DNA of 7,189 nucleotides from JAHFJU01 sp964354865. Its GTDB lineage: Bacteria; Patescibacteriota; Gracilibacteria; UBA1369; UM-FILTER-53-11. Numbering within the stretch: the first letter of the stretch is position 1; every line of letters starts with the position of its first letter. Below the pieces are notes generated by a model. The model was not told the DNA's origin and ran no database searches. It worked only from the letters and a program-made list of their open reading frames with translations. Position numbers and translations under genes: made by a program. Location of the stretch: the NCBI GenBank assembly GCA_964354865.1, contig CAYHBN010000070.1, positions 1 to 7,189 on the forward strand. The letters are read 5' to 3'. Positions 1 to 6,215 of this stretch are shown here, piece after piece.

Positions 1-64
1 CATTCCACCATTTGCGTAATGCTCCTGGTCTTTTTCCTCCTGTTTCTGCGCCTCCTCCACTCAT
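1..64 (-). CDS. Unidentified protein, N-terminal fragment (runs off left edge)
   Basis: An open frame starts with ATG at 64-62 and continues without a stop to the window edge. It encodes 21 residues beginning MSGGGAETGGKRPGALRKWW, a Gly-rich start followed by a basic/aromatic stretch. This is too short to assign a family. A good promoter (TATAAT at 102-97) lies upstream and would give a leader of about 26 bases, which supports a real gene here. The start is uncertain. The ATG at 64 has no Shine-Dalgarno sequence, whereas an ATG at 11-9 in another frame follows AGGAG (26-22) by 10 bases. In that reading most of this stretch would be 5' leader. Existence of a minus-strand gene at the edge is likely; the exact frame is a guess. 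Confidence 0.45.
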   Translation of the reverse strand, partial: MSGGGAETGGKRPGALRKWWN

Positions 65-69
65 ATATA

Positions 70-83
70 AAGTATTAAGTATT
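70..83. repeat. Tandem 7-bp repeat AAGTATT x2
   Basis: AAGTATT occurs twice back to back (70-76 and 77-83) in the predicted leader of the left-edge gene, just downstream of its predicted transcription start. It lies in a very AT-rich stretch, so it may be chance. A small operator or a leader element is possible. Confidence 0.4.
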
Positions 84-96
84 TATTCTTATTACT

Positions 97-125
97 ATTA
101 TACCACTAATCGCTACTTTTGCAAA
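97..125 (-). promoter_or_regulatory. Promoter for the left-edge gene, overlapping the aroC 3' end
   Basis: On the minus strand a consensus TATAAT (102-97) is preceded by TG plus one base, an extended -10. A TTTGCA box (125-120, matching TTGACA at 4 of 6 positions) lies 17 bases upstream. The -35 and part of the spacer lie inside the last codons and stop of aroC, so the downstream gene can be transcribed independently although it follows aroC on the same strand. The start of transcription would be near 90. Confidence 0.6.
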
Positions 126-1180
126 GGATGAGCAATGAGAAAGTGGTCAGCTAAAACCAGCGCAACCATACTTTCAGCAACCGGTATAAAGCGGGGGATT
201 ATGCACGGGTCATGTCGTCCTTTCACCGATAAATCCACTGCATTCCCCTGTGAATCGACAGTTTTTTGGATTTTTGAGATGCTCGAAGGTGGTTTAACCG
301 CAACTCTAATTACGATATCTTCGCCGTTTGAAATCCCACCCGAAATGCCACCCGCATCATTTTTTGATGAGTGCAGTGCTCCATCAGTACCTTTTTCAAA
401 CGTATCGTTGTTCTCTGAGCCTAGTTTCTCTGCGACTCCAAATCCCGCGCCAAATTCAACCCCTTTGACTGTTGGAATAGAAAAAAGCGCTTTCGCTAAA
501 TCGGCGTTCAGTTTATCAAAGACAGGCTCACCTAATCCAATTGGGCAATTTTGAATTCTAATTTCAACGATTCCGCCAACCGAGTCTCCCTCTTCTTTAA
601 CTTTCAATACGTAGTCTTCCATTTCTTTTGCCTTTTTCGGGTCAGCAGCACGAAGAGGATTTTTCTCAATAAAATTAGTATCAATAACTTCGCCAACAAT
701 CGGGCCAACCTGTTTTGCAAAGGCAAGAATAGAAACTCCTTTTACTTGTAAGTACTGTTTTGCAATGGCTCCACCCAGCACGCGCCCAACCGTTTCGCGC
801 CCAGATGAGCGCCCTCCACCGCGGTAATCACGCACGCCAAACTTCATCTGCCATGTAAAATCGGCGTGACCAGGGCGATAAATATCTTTAATTTCGGAAT
901 AGTCTTTTGATCGTTGGTCAGTATTTCGCACAATCATCGCAATAGGTGTGCCAAGCGTTTTTCCTTCAAAAATCCCCGAAAGTATTTCGACTTCATCGGC
1001 CTCTTTGCGCGCGGTAGTCATCTCTGATTGTCCCGGTCTGCGGCGATTAAGTTCTACTTGAATCGCTTCTATTGAGATTTCTAAATTAGCTGGGCACCCA
1101 TCAACAATACAGCCGAGTGCCGCTCCGTGAGACTCTCCTAACGTTGTGATGGTAAATAGTTTTCCGAAGGTATTTGACAT
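113..1180 (-). CDS. aroC: Chorismate synthase
   Basis: The enzyme makes chorismate from 5-enolpyruvylshikimate-3-phosphate by removing phosphate, the last step of the shikimate pathway. It needs reduced FMN and works as a cytosolic tetramer. The 355-residue product has the normal family length. Visible signatures are GESHG at residues 15-19 (active-site His18), RPGHAD at 102-107 (His105, the second conserved His), GGRSSGRETVGRVLGGAI at 122-139, the glycine-rich DAGGISGGISNG segment at 275-286, and RHDPCIIPRFIPVAES at 322-337. The protein appears complete and active. The start ATG (1180-1178) gives the usual MSNTFGKLFTITTLGESHG beginning. There is no Shine-Dalgarno sequence; a -10-like TAATAT ends 6 bases before the ATG, so the mRNA may be leaderless. 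A terminator just upstream separates it from rpmE, so it is probably its own transcription unit. No other shikimate genes are in the window. Confidence 0.97.
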   Translation of the reverse strand: MSNTFGKLFTITTLGESHGAALGCIVDGCPANLEISIEAIQVELNRRRPGQSEMTTARKEADEVEILSGIFEGKTLGTPIAMIVRNTDQRSKDYSEIKDIYRPGHADFTWQMKFGVRDYRGGGRSSGRETVGRVLGGAIAKQYLQVKGVSILAFAKQVGPIVGEVIDTNFIEKNPLRAADPKKAKEMEDYVLKVKEEGDSVGGIVEIRIQNCPIGLGEPVFDKLNADLAKALFSIPTVKGVEFGAGFGVAEKLGSENNDTFEKGTDGALHSSKNDAGGISGGISNGEDIVIRVAVKPPSSISKIQKTVDSQGNAVDLSVKGRHDPCIIPRFIPVAESMVALVLADHFLIAHPLQK

Positions 1181-1215
1181 ATGCGCATATTAGATCGGCA
1201 GTAGCCGTGTGTGCA
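1179..1215 (-). promoter_or_regulatory. Candidate aroC promoter with 12-bp palindrome over the start codon
   Basis: On the minus strand TAATAT (1192-1187) ends 6 bases before the aroC ATG. A TGCACA box (4 of 6 matches to TTGACA) lies 17 bases upstream of it, directly after the rpmE terminator. ATATGCGCATAT at 1179-1190 is a perfect palindrome covering both the -10 and the start codon, so a repressor site is conceivable. The -10 is imperfect and the call is tentative. Confidence 0.4.
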
Positions 1216-1221
1216 AGCAAA

Positions 1222-1256
1222 TAATAAAAAAGAGCGCAAGATTTCTCATGCGCCCT
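1222..1256 (-). terminator. Rho-independent terminator after rpmE
   Basis: On the minus strand AGGGCGCA (1256-1249) pairs over 8 positions (one G-U) with TGCGCTCT (1238-1231) around a 10-base loop, followed by a run of six T and further AT-rich sequence. It begins about 20 bases after the rpmE stop codon and ends the gyrA-rpmE cluster. In the opposite direction the stem is not followed by a T run, so it appears to be one-way. Confidence 0.88.
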
Positions 1257-1275
1257 CAATTGTAATGTAAATAGC

Positions 1276-1593
1276 TTATGCGGCTTCTTTCATAGCCTTC
1301 TCTATAACCTCTTGTGGAACCTGCTTCTCTACGTATTGATTCTTTGTCTTTTTAGCAGTCTTGCGAGCAGCAACAGCCTCTTTTTTCTCTGCAGCAAGGG
1401 TCTGTTTAGCCTTAAATTTATCTACACGACCAGCGGTATCGATAAGTTTGTGTTTGCCAGTATAAAAAGGATGGCAAGCAGAACAAAGTTCAGTTTTAAG
1501 TGTTTCACGTGTAGAACCAACGGTCATCACGTTTCCACATGAACATGTAATGGTTGACCCTGCGAAATATTTTGGATGTGTATCGGTCTTCAT
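1276..1593 (-). CDS. rpmE: 50S ribosomal protein L31 with C-terminal extension
   Basis: L31 sits on the large ribosomal subunit and takes part in the bridge to the 30S head. The product starts MKTDTHPKYF and has the zinc-type ('C+') cysteine set: Cys17, Cys19, Cys37 and Cys40 (CSC and CSAC), followed by the family hallmark HPFYTGKHKLIDTAGRVDKFK at residues 41-61. The whole L31 domain is therefore present within about the first 62 residues. A further stretch of about 43 residues follows, rich in Lys, Ala and Glu. Total length is 105 residues, against about 65-75 for ordinary L31. The ATG at 1593 is chosen because it matches L31 N-termini. A longer frame opens at 1665 but overlaps the preceding gene and adds residues unlike L31. 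No Shine-Dalgarno sequence is visible; the start lies 10 bases after the stop of the upstream gene, so translational coupling is plausible. It is the last gene before the terminator. Confidence 0.95.
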   Translation of the reverse strand: MKTDTHPKYFAGSTITCSCGNVMTVGSTRETLKTELCSACHPFYTGKHKLIDTAGRVDKFKAKQTLAAEKKEAVAARKTAKKTKNQYVEKQVPQEVIEKAMKEAA

Positions 1594-1603
1594 ATAAGGA
1601 TAA

Positions 1604-2845
1604 TTAGTTACGTTTCTTACTATGTTTGCGGCGCCTACTATAGGTCCAAATACCCCAAATTGCAAGAGATAGGATAATTAAGAGAATAAAGCTTACCCAA
1701 TAAGGTGTAGATGTAGGTATTACATAGACGGTAAAAGTCTTTTCGCGTGATTCTCCTTTATCATCGGTTACCGTTGCCGTTACTTTCTTTTCACCAAGGG
1801 TTCTAAAGGTAGTTTTTACTTTTTGCCCTTCGTATTTTTGGCTTTCAACTTGCCAAGAAGTATTTGCCACGGTTCCGTCTTTGTCTACCGACTTTCCACT
1901 ATCAAAAATGACTATTTCATCGGGATACACAATAAACCTTGCTGGTTTTTCGTCTTCAGAAGTTATTTTAATTAATGGGCCTTCATTTGAATCATTTTTG
2001 TCTAATTCTTTTGGAATTCCGTCGTTATCTGCATCGAGGTCTTTTTCGTCGCTCACCCCATCGCGATCGTAATCGCGAGTTTGAGTAGGGTCTAAAGGAA
2101 AAGCGTCTTCTTTGTCGTTTGCGCCGTCGTTATCAGTATCTATCTTAAGCTGATCGGTGCCTTTTGATAATTCTTCAATGTCATTGAGCCCATCGTTATC
2201 ATCGTCTGCATCGGCATTATTACCTATGCCATCATGGTCGGTATCAAGCGTTTCACTTGCATTAAGTGGTATTGCATCTTGCGAATCGATAACCGTGTCG
2301 TTGTCGTCATCTGGGTCTTTATTATCTCCCATGCCGTCTCCGTCTGAATCTACCCACTCTGATTTGTCGAGGGGAAATGTATCTTGTGTATCTAGGTGAG
2401 TATCGTTGTCGTCATCGGTATCAACATCATTAGATATACTATCTCGGTCAGTATCACTTAAAACTCCAACTTGTTTAGATGTTACATTATTTGCAGGATT
2501 ATCTTCAGATTTATCGAAGGGATAAATTCTAACTGCCAGTGTGTGTTCACCTGATGAAGGTGTCCAATCAATAAAAACAGTATCGTCTTTTAGAGCAACC
2601 ACCGAAATAGGTTGATCTCCGCTTACTTGTTTTTCATTATCGAAAAAACGAACGTATCCGAGTAAGTCTTTTATTCCTACATTCTGTACCGTTGCATAGA
2701 CGCGCACTGTTTTACCTTCTAATAAGTTTTGAGATGATACTCTAATGTTGTTTGGAGGCAGCACCAAATCATTCACTGCTTGCGCAATTTCTACATTAAG
2801 CAGCAACAAGCCGATAGTGAGATAAGTGAAAAGTTGCTTTTTCAT
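1604..2845 (-). CDS. Exported thrombospondin type 3 repeat / PKD-like protein with C-terminal membrane anchor
   Basis: A 413-residue surface protein of unknown specific role. In order it has: a signal peptide at residues 1-23 (KK, then a hydrophobic core, then AQA as a likely signal peptidase I site); a beta-sandwich resembling CARDB/APHP domains at about 27-127; Asp-rich thrombospondin type 3-like repeats at about 131-285 (for example DSDGDGMGDNKDPDDDND at 166-183), which in this family bind calcium; a PKD/Ig-like domain at about 290-376; a transmembrane helix at about 382-402; and a basic tail RRRKHSKKRN. The layout predicts an extracytoplasmic protein held by its C-terminal helix with the tail in the cytoplasm. 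There is no LPXTG or other sorting motif and no catalytic motif. It follows gyrA by 35 bases and precedes rpmE by 10 bases, so it is probably co-transcribed with both. Adhesion or envelope structure is a guess only. No Shine-Dalgarno sequence precedes its ATG. Confidence 0.9.
   Translation of the reverse strand: MKKQLFTYLTIGLLLLNVEIAQAVNDLVLPPNNIRVSSQNLLEGKTVRVYATVQNVGIKDLLGYVRFFDNEKQVSGDQPISVVALKDDTVFIDWTPSSGEHTLAVRIYPFDKSEDNPANNVTSKQVGVLSDTDRDSISNDVDTDDDNDTHLDTQDTFPLDKSEWVDSDGDGMGDNKDPDDDNDTVIDSQDAIPLNASETLDTDHDGIGNNADADDDNDGLNDIEELSKGTDQLKIDTDNDGANDKEDAFPLDPTQTRDYDRDGVSDEKDLDADNDGIPKELDKNDSNEGPLIKITSEDEKPARFIVYPDEIVIFDSGKSVDKDGTVANTSWQVESQKYEGQKVKTTFRTLGEKKVTATVTDDKGESREKTFTVYVIPTSTPYWVSFILLIILSLAIWGIWTYSRRRKHSKKRN
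1991..2455 (-). repeat. Asp-rich calcium-binding-type repeats with 35-residue period
   Basis: Within the exported protein, DxDxDxxxN/D units begin at residues 131, 166, 201 and 236, exactly 35 residues (105 bases) apart, with a fifth unit at 258 after a shorter 22-residue step. The linkers are also related: TFPLDKSEW, AIPLNASET and AFPLDPTQT. This is the pattern of bacterial thrombospondin type 3 repeats, in which closely spaced aspartates coordinate calcium. Confidence 0.85.
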
Positions 2846-2880
2846 AGATTTTTTATCGAAGTATGTGAAGATGTCACTCT

Positions 2881-5532
2881 CTAAACCAGAGCTGATTGCT
2901 TCGCTTTTGCTTCGTTTTCTGCGATTTGTTCATCGGAGAGAACTTCAGTTTGAATGAGTGAAACAGATGCGATTTTGTCATCGGTAGGTAGTCTCATAAG
3001 GTATACACCTTGAGTGTCGCGTCCTTGCGAAGGAATATCTTTCAAATTTAATCGAATTACTTGTCCCATCTTCGAAATCATCATCAAATCTCCATCAAGT
3101 TTATCGTGCATTACTTTGGCACCGACAACTTTTCCTGTTTTTGCCGTTACTTTCGCCGTTTTTACTCCTGAACCTCCACGACCCTGTAATCGATAGTTTG
3201 AAACTTTTGTAGATTTTCCAAGTCCGTTTTGCATAACAATCAAAACTTCTTCTTCAGGGTTTCGAATAACATCCATATCGACACATACATCACCATCTTT
3301 AACGCGAATACCTCGAACTCCCATTGAAGGTCGTCCCATTGGGCGTGCCTCTTCTTGGTTAAAGTGAATTGATTTTCCACTTGAAGTACACATGAAAATT
3401 GCCTCTTTATCGTTTACTTCGCGAACCCACTCGAGTGAATCGTCTTCACGAAGTTTAATTGCGATAAGACCACTTCGGCGTACATTTGAAAAATCTTCTA
3501 CGGGGGTTTTCTTAATGGTGCCTTTGCGAGTAGCCATAAAGAGATATTTACCGGTGAATTTCTCTGAAATATTAAGAAGAGCAGTCACTACTTCACCATC
3601 TTGTAATTGTAATAGGTTTACCATCGCAGCTCCTTTAGCTGTTCGTGCTGTTTGTGGCACTTCGAAGACCGGTAACTTGAACACTCGTCCTTTATTAGTA
3701 AAGTAAAGCAGTTCATCGTGATTATGTGAGTTGCATACAATCTTAATTTCATCTTCTTCTTTCGTTGTCATTCCAATAACGCCTTTTCCGCCACGATGTT
3801 GCGTGCGGAATGTAGAAGGAGGCATACGTTTCACATAATTTTCACGTGTAATTACAACAACCATCGCTTCGTTAGGAATCGTGTCTTTAGCCGAAATTTC
3901 TCCAACGGCGTGTGTAACAATTTGAGTTCTTCGTTCATCACCGAAGTTTTTCTTAAGAGCAGCAAGCTCGTCTTTCATTATTTTGAGAATTTTTTTTGTA
4001 TCTTTCAATATTCCTTCGAGTTCATCGATCAAAGCAAGTTTCTCTTTCAACTCTTCTTCTATTTTCTTTTGCTCAAGACCAGCCAATGTTTGTAATCTCA
4101 TTTCTAGAATTGCAGAAGCTTGAAGCTCAGATAATTTGAACTTCTTCATTAATGCAGCGTGTGCAATTTCTTTCGTCTCAGATTTTCGAATTGTTTCAAT
4201 GACCTCATCTATATTATCGAGCGCGATTTTTAATCCTTCTAGAATGTGAGCACGTGCCTTTGCAATTTTCAATTCGTACTGAGTTCGGCGTGTAATAGTG
4301 ATTTTTCTGTGCTCGATGAAATATTCAAGAACTTGTTTCAAGTTCAACAAACGTGGCTGAATGCCATCTACGAGCGCAATCATATTCATGTTAAAGTTCG
4401 TCTGTAAATCAGTCATTTTAAATAACTGATTGAGGATTTTCTTTGGGAATGCGTCTTTTTTGAGTTCTATAACAACTTCGATTCCATGACGTGATGATTG
4501 GTCTCGAATGTCACTAATACCCACAATTTTCTTTTCTTGTACCAACTCGGCCATTTTTTGAATGAGTACCGATTTATTAACCTGATATGGAATCTCGGTT
4601 ACCATAATATCGAAGCGCCCATTTTTTCGTTCAACGATATCTGTTTTTGACCGCATGACAATTCCTCCGCGACCGTTCAAGTACATAGCTTTAATCGCAT
4701 TCACATCGTAAATAATACCTGCAGTAGGAAAATCAGGTCCTTTAATGAACTCCATCAAATCTTCGACAGAAGCTTCTGGGTTATCTGCGAGGTGATTAAT
4801 GCCATCGACAAGTTCCGTAAGATTATGTGGTGGAATCGAGGTTGCCATACCAACGGCAATACCATTAACTCCATTAAGGAGTAATTGTGGAACCTTGGTA
4901 GGAAGAACAACGGGTTCTTGACGTGTCGCATCGTAGTTGTCTTTAAAATCCACTGTTTCTTTTTCGATATCGGCAAGCATCTCTTCGGCAAGTTTCTTTA
5001 ATTTTGCCTCGGTATAACGCATGGCTGCTGGTGCATCTCCATCAATCGAACCAAAGTTTCCTTGGCCATGTACAAGCTGGTAACGCATGGCAAAGTCTTG
5101 AGCCATACGAGCCATTGAATCATAAACGGCAGAATCTCCATGAGGATGGTACTTACCCAACACATCTCCGACAACGGCAGCTGATTTGCGGAATTTCGCA
5201 CTCGAGCCTAAGCCCAACTCATGCATAGCGTACAAAATGCGGCGGTGAACCGGTTTAAGACCATCACGAACATCGGGCAATGCACGTGAAACAATAACGC
5301 TCATCGCGTAGTCGAGGTAGCTTTCCTCCATCTCTTTTGTTACTTCTCGCATGTCGAAGGCACCTGCATTTGAGACAATTTCTGCCTGAACCGGTGGTTC
5401 TTTGCCTCCTGTTTGCCCAGTTACCGGAGTTGTTTCTTCAGCTAGTTGTCCTGTTTCTGTGTCTTCATTTTTCTTTTTCTTAGGAGTTTCGTCGTCGCTT
5501 CCTTTTTTTGAAATGGTTGTTTTTCTTGGCAT
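2881..5532 (-). CDS. gyrA: DNA gyrase subunit A
   Basis: GyrA is the DNA breakage-reunion subunit of gyrase, which works with GyrB to introduce negative supercoils using ATP. The 883-residue form starting at ATG 5532 begins MPRKTTISKKGSDDE. A charged, low-complexity extension of about 60 residues is followed by the conserved core from SYLDYAMSVIVSRALPDVRD (about 71). The catalytic tyrosine is Tyr173 in AAMRYTEAKL. The quinolone-resistance region reads HPHGDSAVYD, with Ser134 and Asp138 at the E. coli Ser83 and Asp87 positions, i.e. the sensitive-type residues. A coiled-coil tower follows at about 430-535. The C-terminal beta-pinwheel starts near 550 and carries a GyrA box, QHRGGKG at 578-584, close to the canonical QRRGGKG; this favours gyrase over topoisomerase IV ParC. 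An alternative GTG start at 5556 would add 8 residues; neither start has a Shine-Dalgarno sequence. It probably leads the cluster with the exported repeat protein and rpmE. Confidence 0.97.
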   Translation of the reverse strand: MPRKTTISKKGSDDETPKKKKNEDTETGQLAEETTPVTGQTGGKEPPVQAEIVSNAGAFDMREVTKEMEESYLDYAMSVIVSRALPDVRDGLKPVHRRILYAMHELGLGSSAKFRKSAAVVGDVLGKYHPHGDSAVYDSMARMAQDFAMRYQLVHGQGNFGSIDGDAPAAMRYTEAKLKKLAEEMLADIEKETVDFKDNYDATRQEPVVLPTKVPQLLLNGVNGIAVGMATSIPPHNLTELVDGINHLADNPEASVEDLMEFIKGPDFPTAGIIYDVNAIKAMYLNGRGGIVMRSKTDIVERKNGRFDIMVTEIPYQVNKSVLIQKMAELVQEKKIVGISDIRDQSSRHGIEVVIELKKDAFPKKILNQLFKMTDLQTNFNMNMIALVDGIQPRLLNLKQVLEYFIEHRKITITRRTQYELKIAKARAHILEGLKIALDNIDEVIETIRKSETKEIAHAALMKKFKLSELQASAILEMRLQTLAGLEQKKIEEELKEKLALIDELEGILKDTKKILKIMKDELAALKKNFGDERRTQIVTHAVGEISAKDTIPNEAMVVVITRENYVKRMPPSTFRTQHRGGKGVIGMTTKEEDEIKIVCNSHNHDELLYFTNKGRVFKLPVFEVPQTARTAKGAAMVNLLQLQDGEVVTALLNISEKFTGKYLFMATRKGTIKKTPVEDFSNVRRSGLIAIKLREDDSLEWVREVNDKEAIFMCTSSGKSIHFNQEEARPMGRPSMGVRGIRVKDGDVCVDMDVIRNPEEEVLIVMQNGLGKSTKVSNYRLQGRGGSGVKTAKVTAKTGKVVGAKVMHDKLDGDLMMISKMGQVIRLNLKDIPSQGRDTQGVYLMRLPTDDKIASVSLIQTEVLSDEQIAENEAKAKQSALV

Positions 5533-5696
5533 AGTGTCGAAAATTAAATCGCACACAGTTTAAGGATTTTTAGTCAAAAATGCCACATCGAATTTGAGGT
5601 TAAACATATATAACGAGTATGTGACAAGCCCAAAACAACTAGATTCACCGCACCCATCAGACAAAATTTATGCAGTTGCAATCCGTACCTACGGGG
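5533..5696 (-). promoter_or_regulatory. Region upstream of gyrA with weak promoter candidates
   Basis: This 164-base gap has no open frame I can support. On the minus strand it holds AT-rich -10-like boxes, TATATA (5612-5607) and TTTAAT (5548-5543). A good -35-like TTGACT (5577-5572) lies 23 bases before TTTAAT, too far for a standard pair. A gyrA promoter is expected here, but I cannot fix which box is used. Just after the upstream gene's stop are two small inverted repeats, CCGTA-GG-TACGG (5694-5683) and TGCA-AC-TGCA (5680-5671), without a following T run. Confidence 0.3.
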
Positions 5697-6209
5697 TCAT
5701 TTGTTTCCTTCTTCAGAAACTGTTTTTGGTGAAAGTTTTTTCTCAATTCCGTTCATGAACTGTTTTTTCATCGATTCCGCAAATGCTTTCAGTTTTTTAT
5801 TTTTTCGCCCATTGATATACAAAATGCATAGTGTTGCGAGAGTTGCAAAAATGAGTGCCGCGGGTAATGTTGCGTTATAGAGTTGCATTTGAATTGCATC
5901 ATTCTCGACGACGCTTTTTCTAATAAACCAATAATCATCGACAATCATTCCCGTTGCGAATCCTGCAAGCGTAATGTGAAGTGCATCGTGCTTGATACCA
6001 AATATCATTAAAAATGTATTTATTAAAAGACACATAATTCCGTAATCGAAGTGGTGAAGCTCAAAGTTGAAGAATACCGGATTAGGATTATGCACGAGCA
6101 CTGCAAGGCGCGTAATGAGCACGCTGATAATCATTGTTAGCCAAAAAAGCAGTATCTTGTGATGAACCTCTGGGTTTTCGAGCGGATTTTTTAATTTTTT
6201 AATATCCAC
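5697..6209 (-). CDS. Four-helix membrane protein of unknown function
   Basis: I do not recognise a named family. The 170-residue product has four likely membrane segments at about 20-40, 56-74, 76-91 and 113-133, a basic N-terminus (KKLKNP) and a long basic, hydrophilic C-terminal tail from about 135, consistent with both ends in the cytoplasm. Notable polar residues sit at the helix edges: ELHHFDYG at 50-57 opens the second segment, His74 and His78 (KHDALH) lie before the third, and GFATGMIVDDYW at 83-94 ends it with paired Asp91-Asp92. A His-His pair before one helix and acidic residues after a Gly-rich helix recalls small integral membrane proteins in archaea and bacteria, but that is memory and not a firm match. 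The start is GTG at 6209; an in-frame TAA two codons upstream rules out a longer form. TATAAT lies only 6 bases before the GTG, so the mRNA is probably leaderless. It ends 164 bases before gyrA. Confidence 0.85.
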   Translation of the reverse strand: MDIKKLKNPLENPEVHHKILLFWLTMIISVLITRLAVLVHNPNPVFFNFELHHFDYGIMCLLINTFLMIFGIKHDALHITLAGFATGMIVDDYWFIRKSVVENDAIQMQLYNATLPAALIFATLATLCILYINGRKNKKLKAFAESMKKQFMNGIEKKLSPKTVSEEGNK

Positions 6210-6215
6210 ATCTTA

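Noticed and set aside
135..554. Plus-strand open frame of 139 codons
   Set aside because: It lies wholly inside aroC on the opposite strand; its product has no recognisable domain, while aroC carries all family signatures.
1594..1665. 24-residue N-terminal extension of L31 from an upstream ATG at 1665
   Set aside because: It overlaps the C-terminal codons of the preceding gene in another frame, and the added residues do not resemble any L31 N-terminus; MKTDTHPKYF at 1593 does.
1881..2399. Plus-strand Ser-rich open frames (1881-2072 and 2157-2399)
   Set aside because: Serine-rich products are what the complement of the Asp-codon repeats gives when read on the other strand; no start signals or homology are apparent.
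2846..2872. Leaderless-type -10 (GATAAA) 6 bases before the repeat-protein ATG
   Set aside because: It matches TATAAT at only 4 positions and there is no -35 at proper spacing (GTGACA is 14 bases away), so it is not convincing.
2846..2880. Possible terminator between gyrA and the exported repeat protein (GTGA-CATCT-TCAC)
   Set aside because: The stem is only 4 base pairs and is not followed by a T run, so read-through is expected.
3014..4095. Several plus-strand open frames opposite gyrA (3014-3196, 3392-3706, 3796-4095)
   Set aside because: All are antisense to intact gyrA domains and have no independent coding support.
4755..5201. Two minus-strand open frames of 78 and 67 codons within gyrA
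   Set aside because: They are alternative frames of the highly conserved GyrA catalytic core, with no sign of frameshift in gyrA itself.
5557..5696. tRNA or other structured RNA in the gap upstream of gyrA
   Set aside because: No T-loop GTTCGA-type motif, no cloverleaf pairing and no riboswitch-like conserved core could be found by eye.
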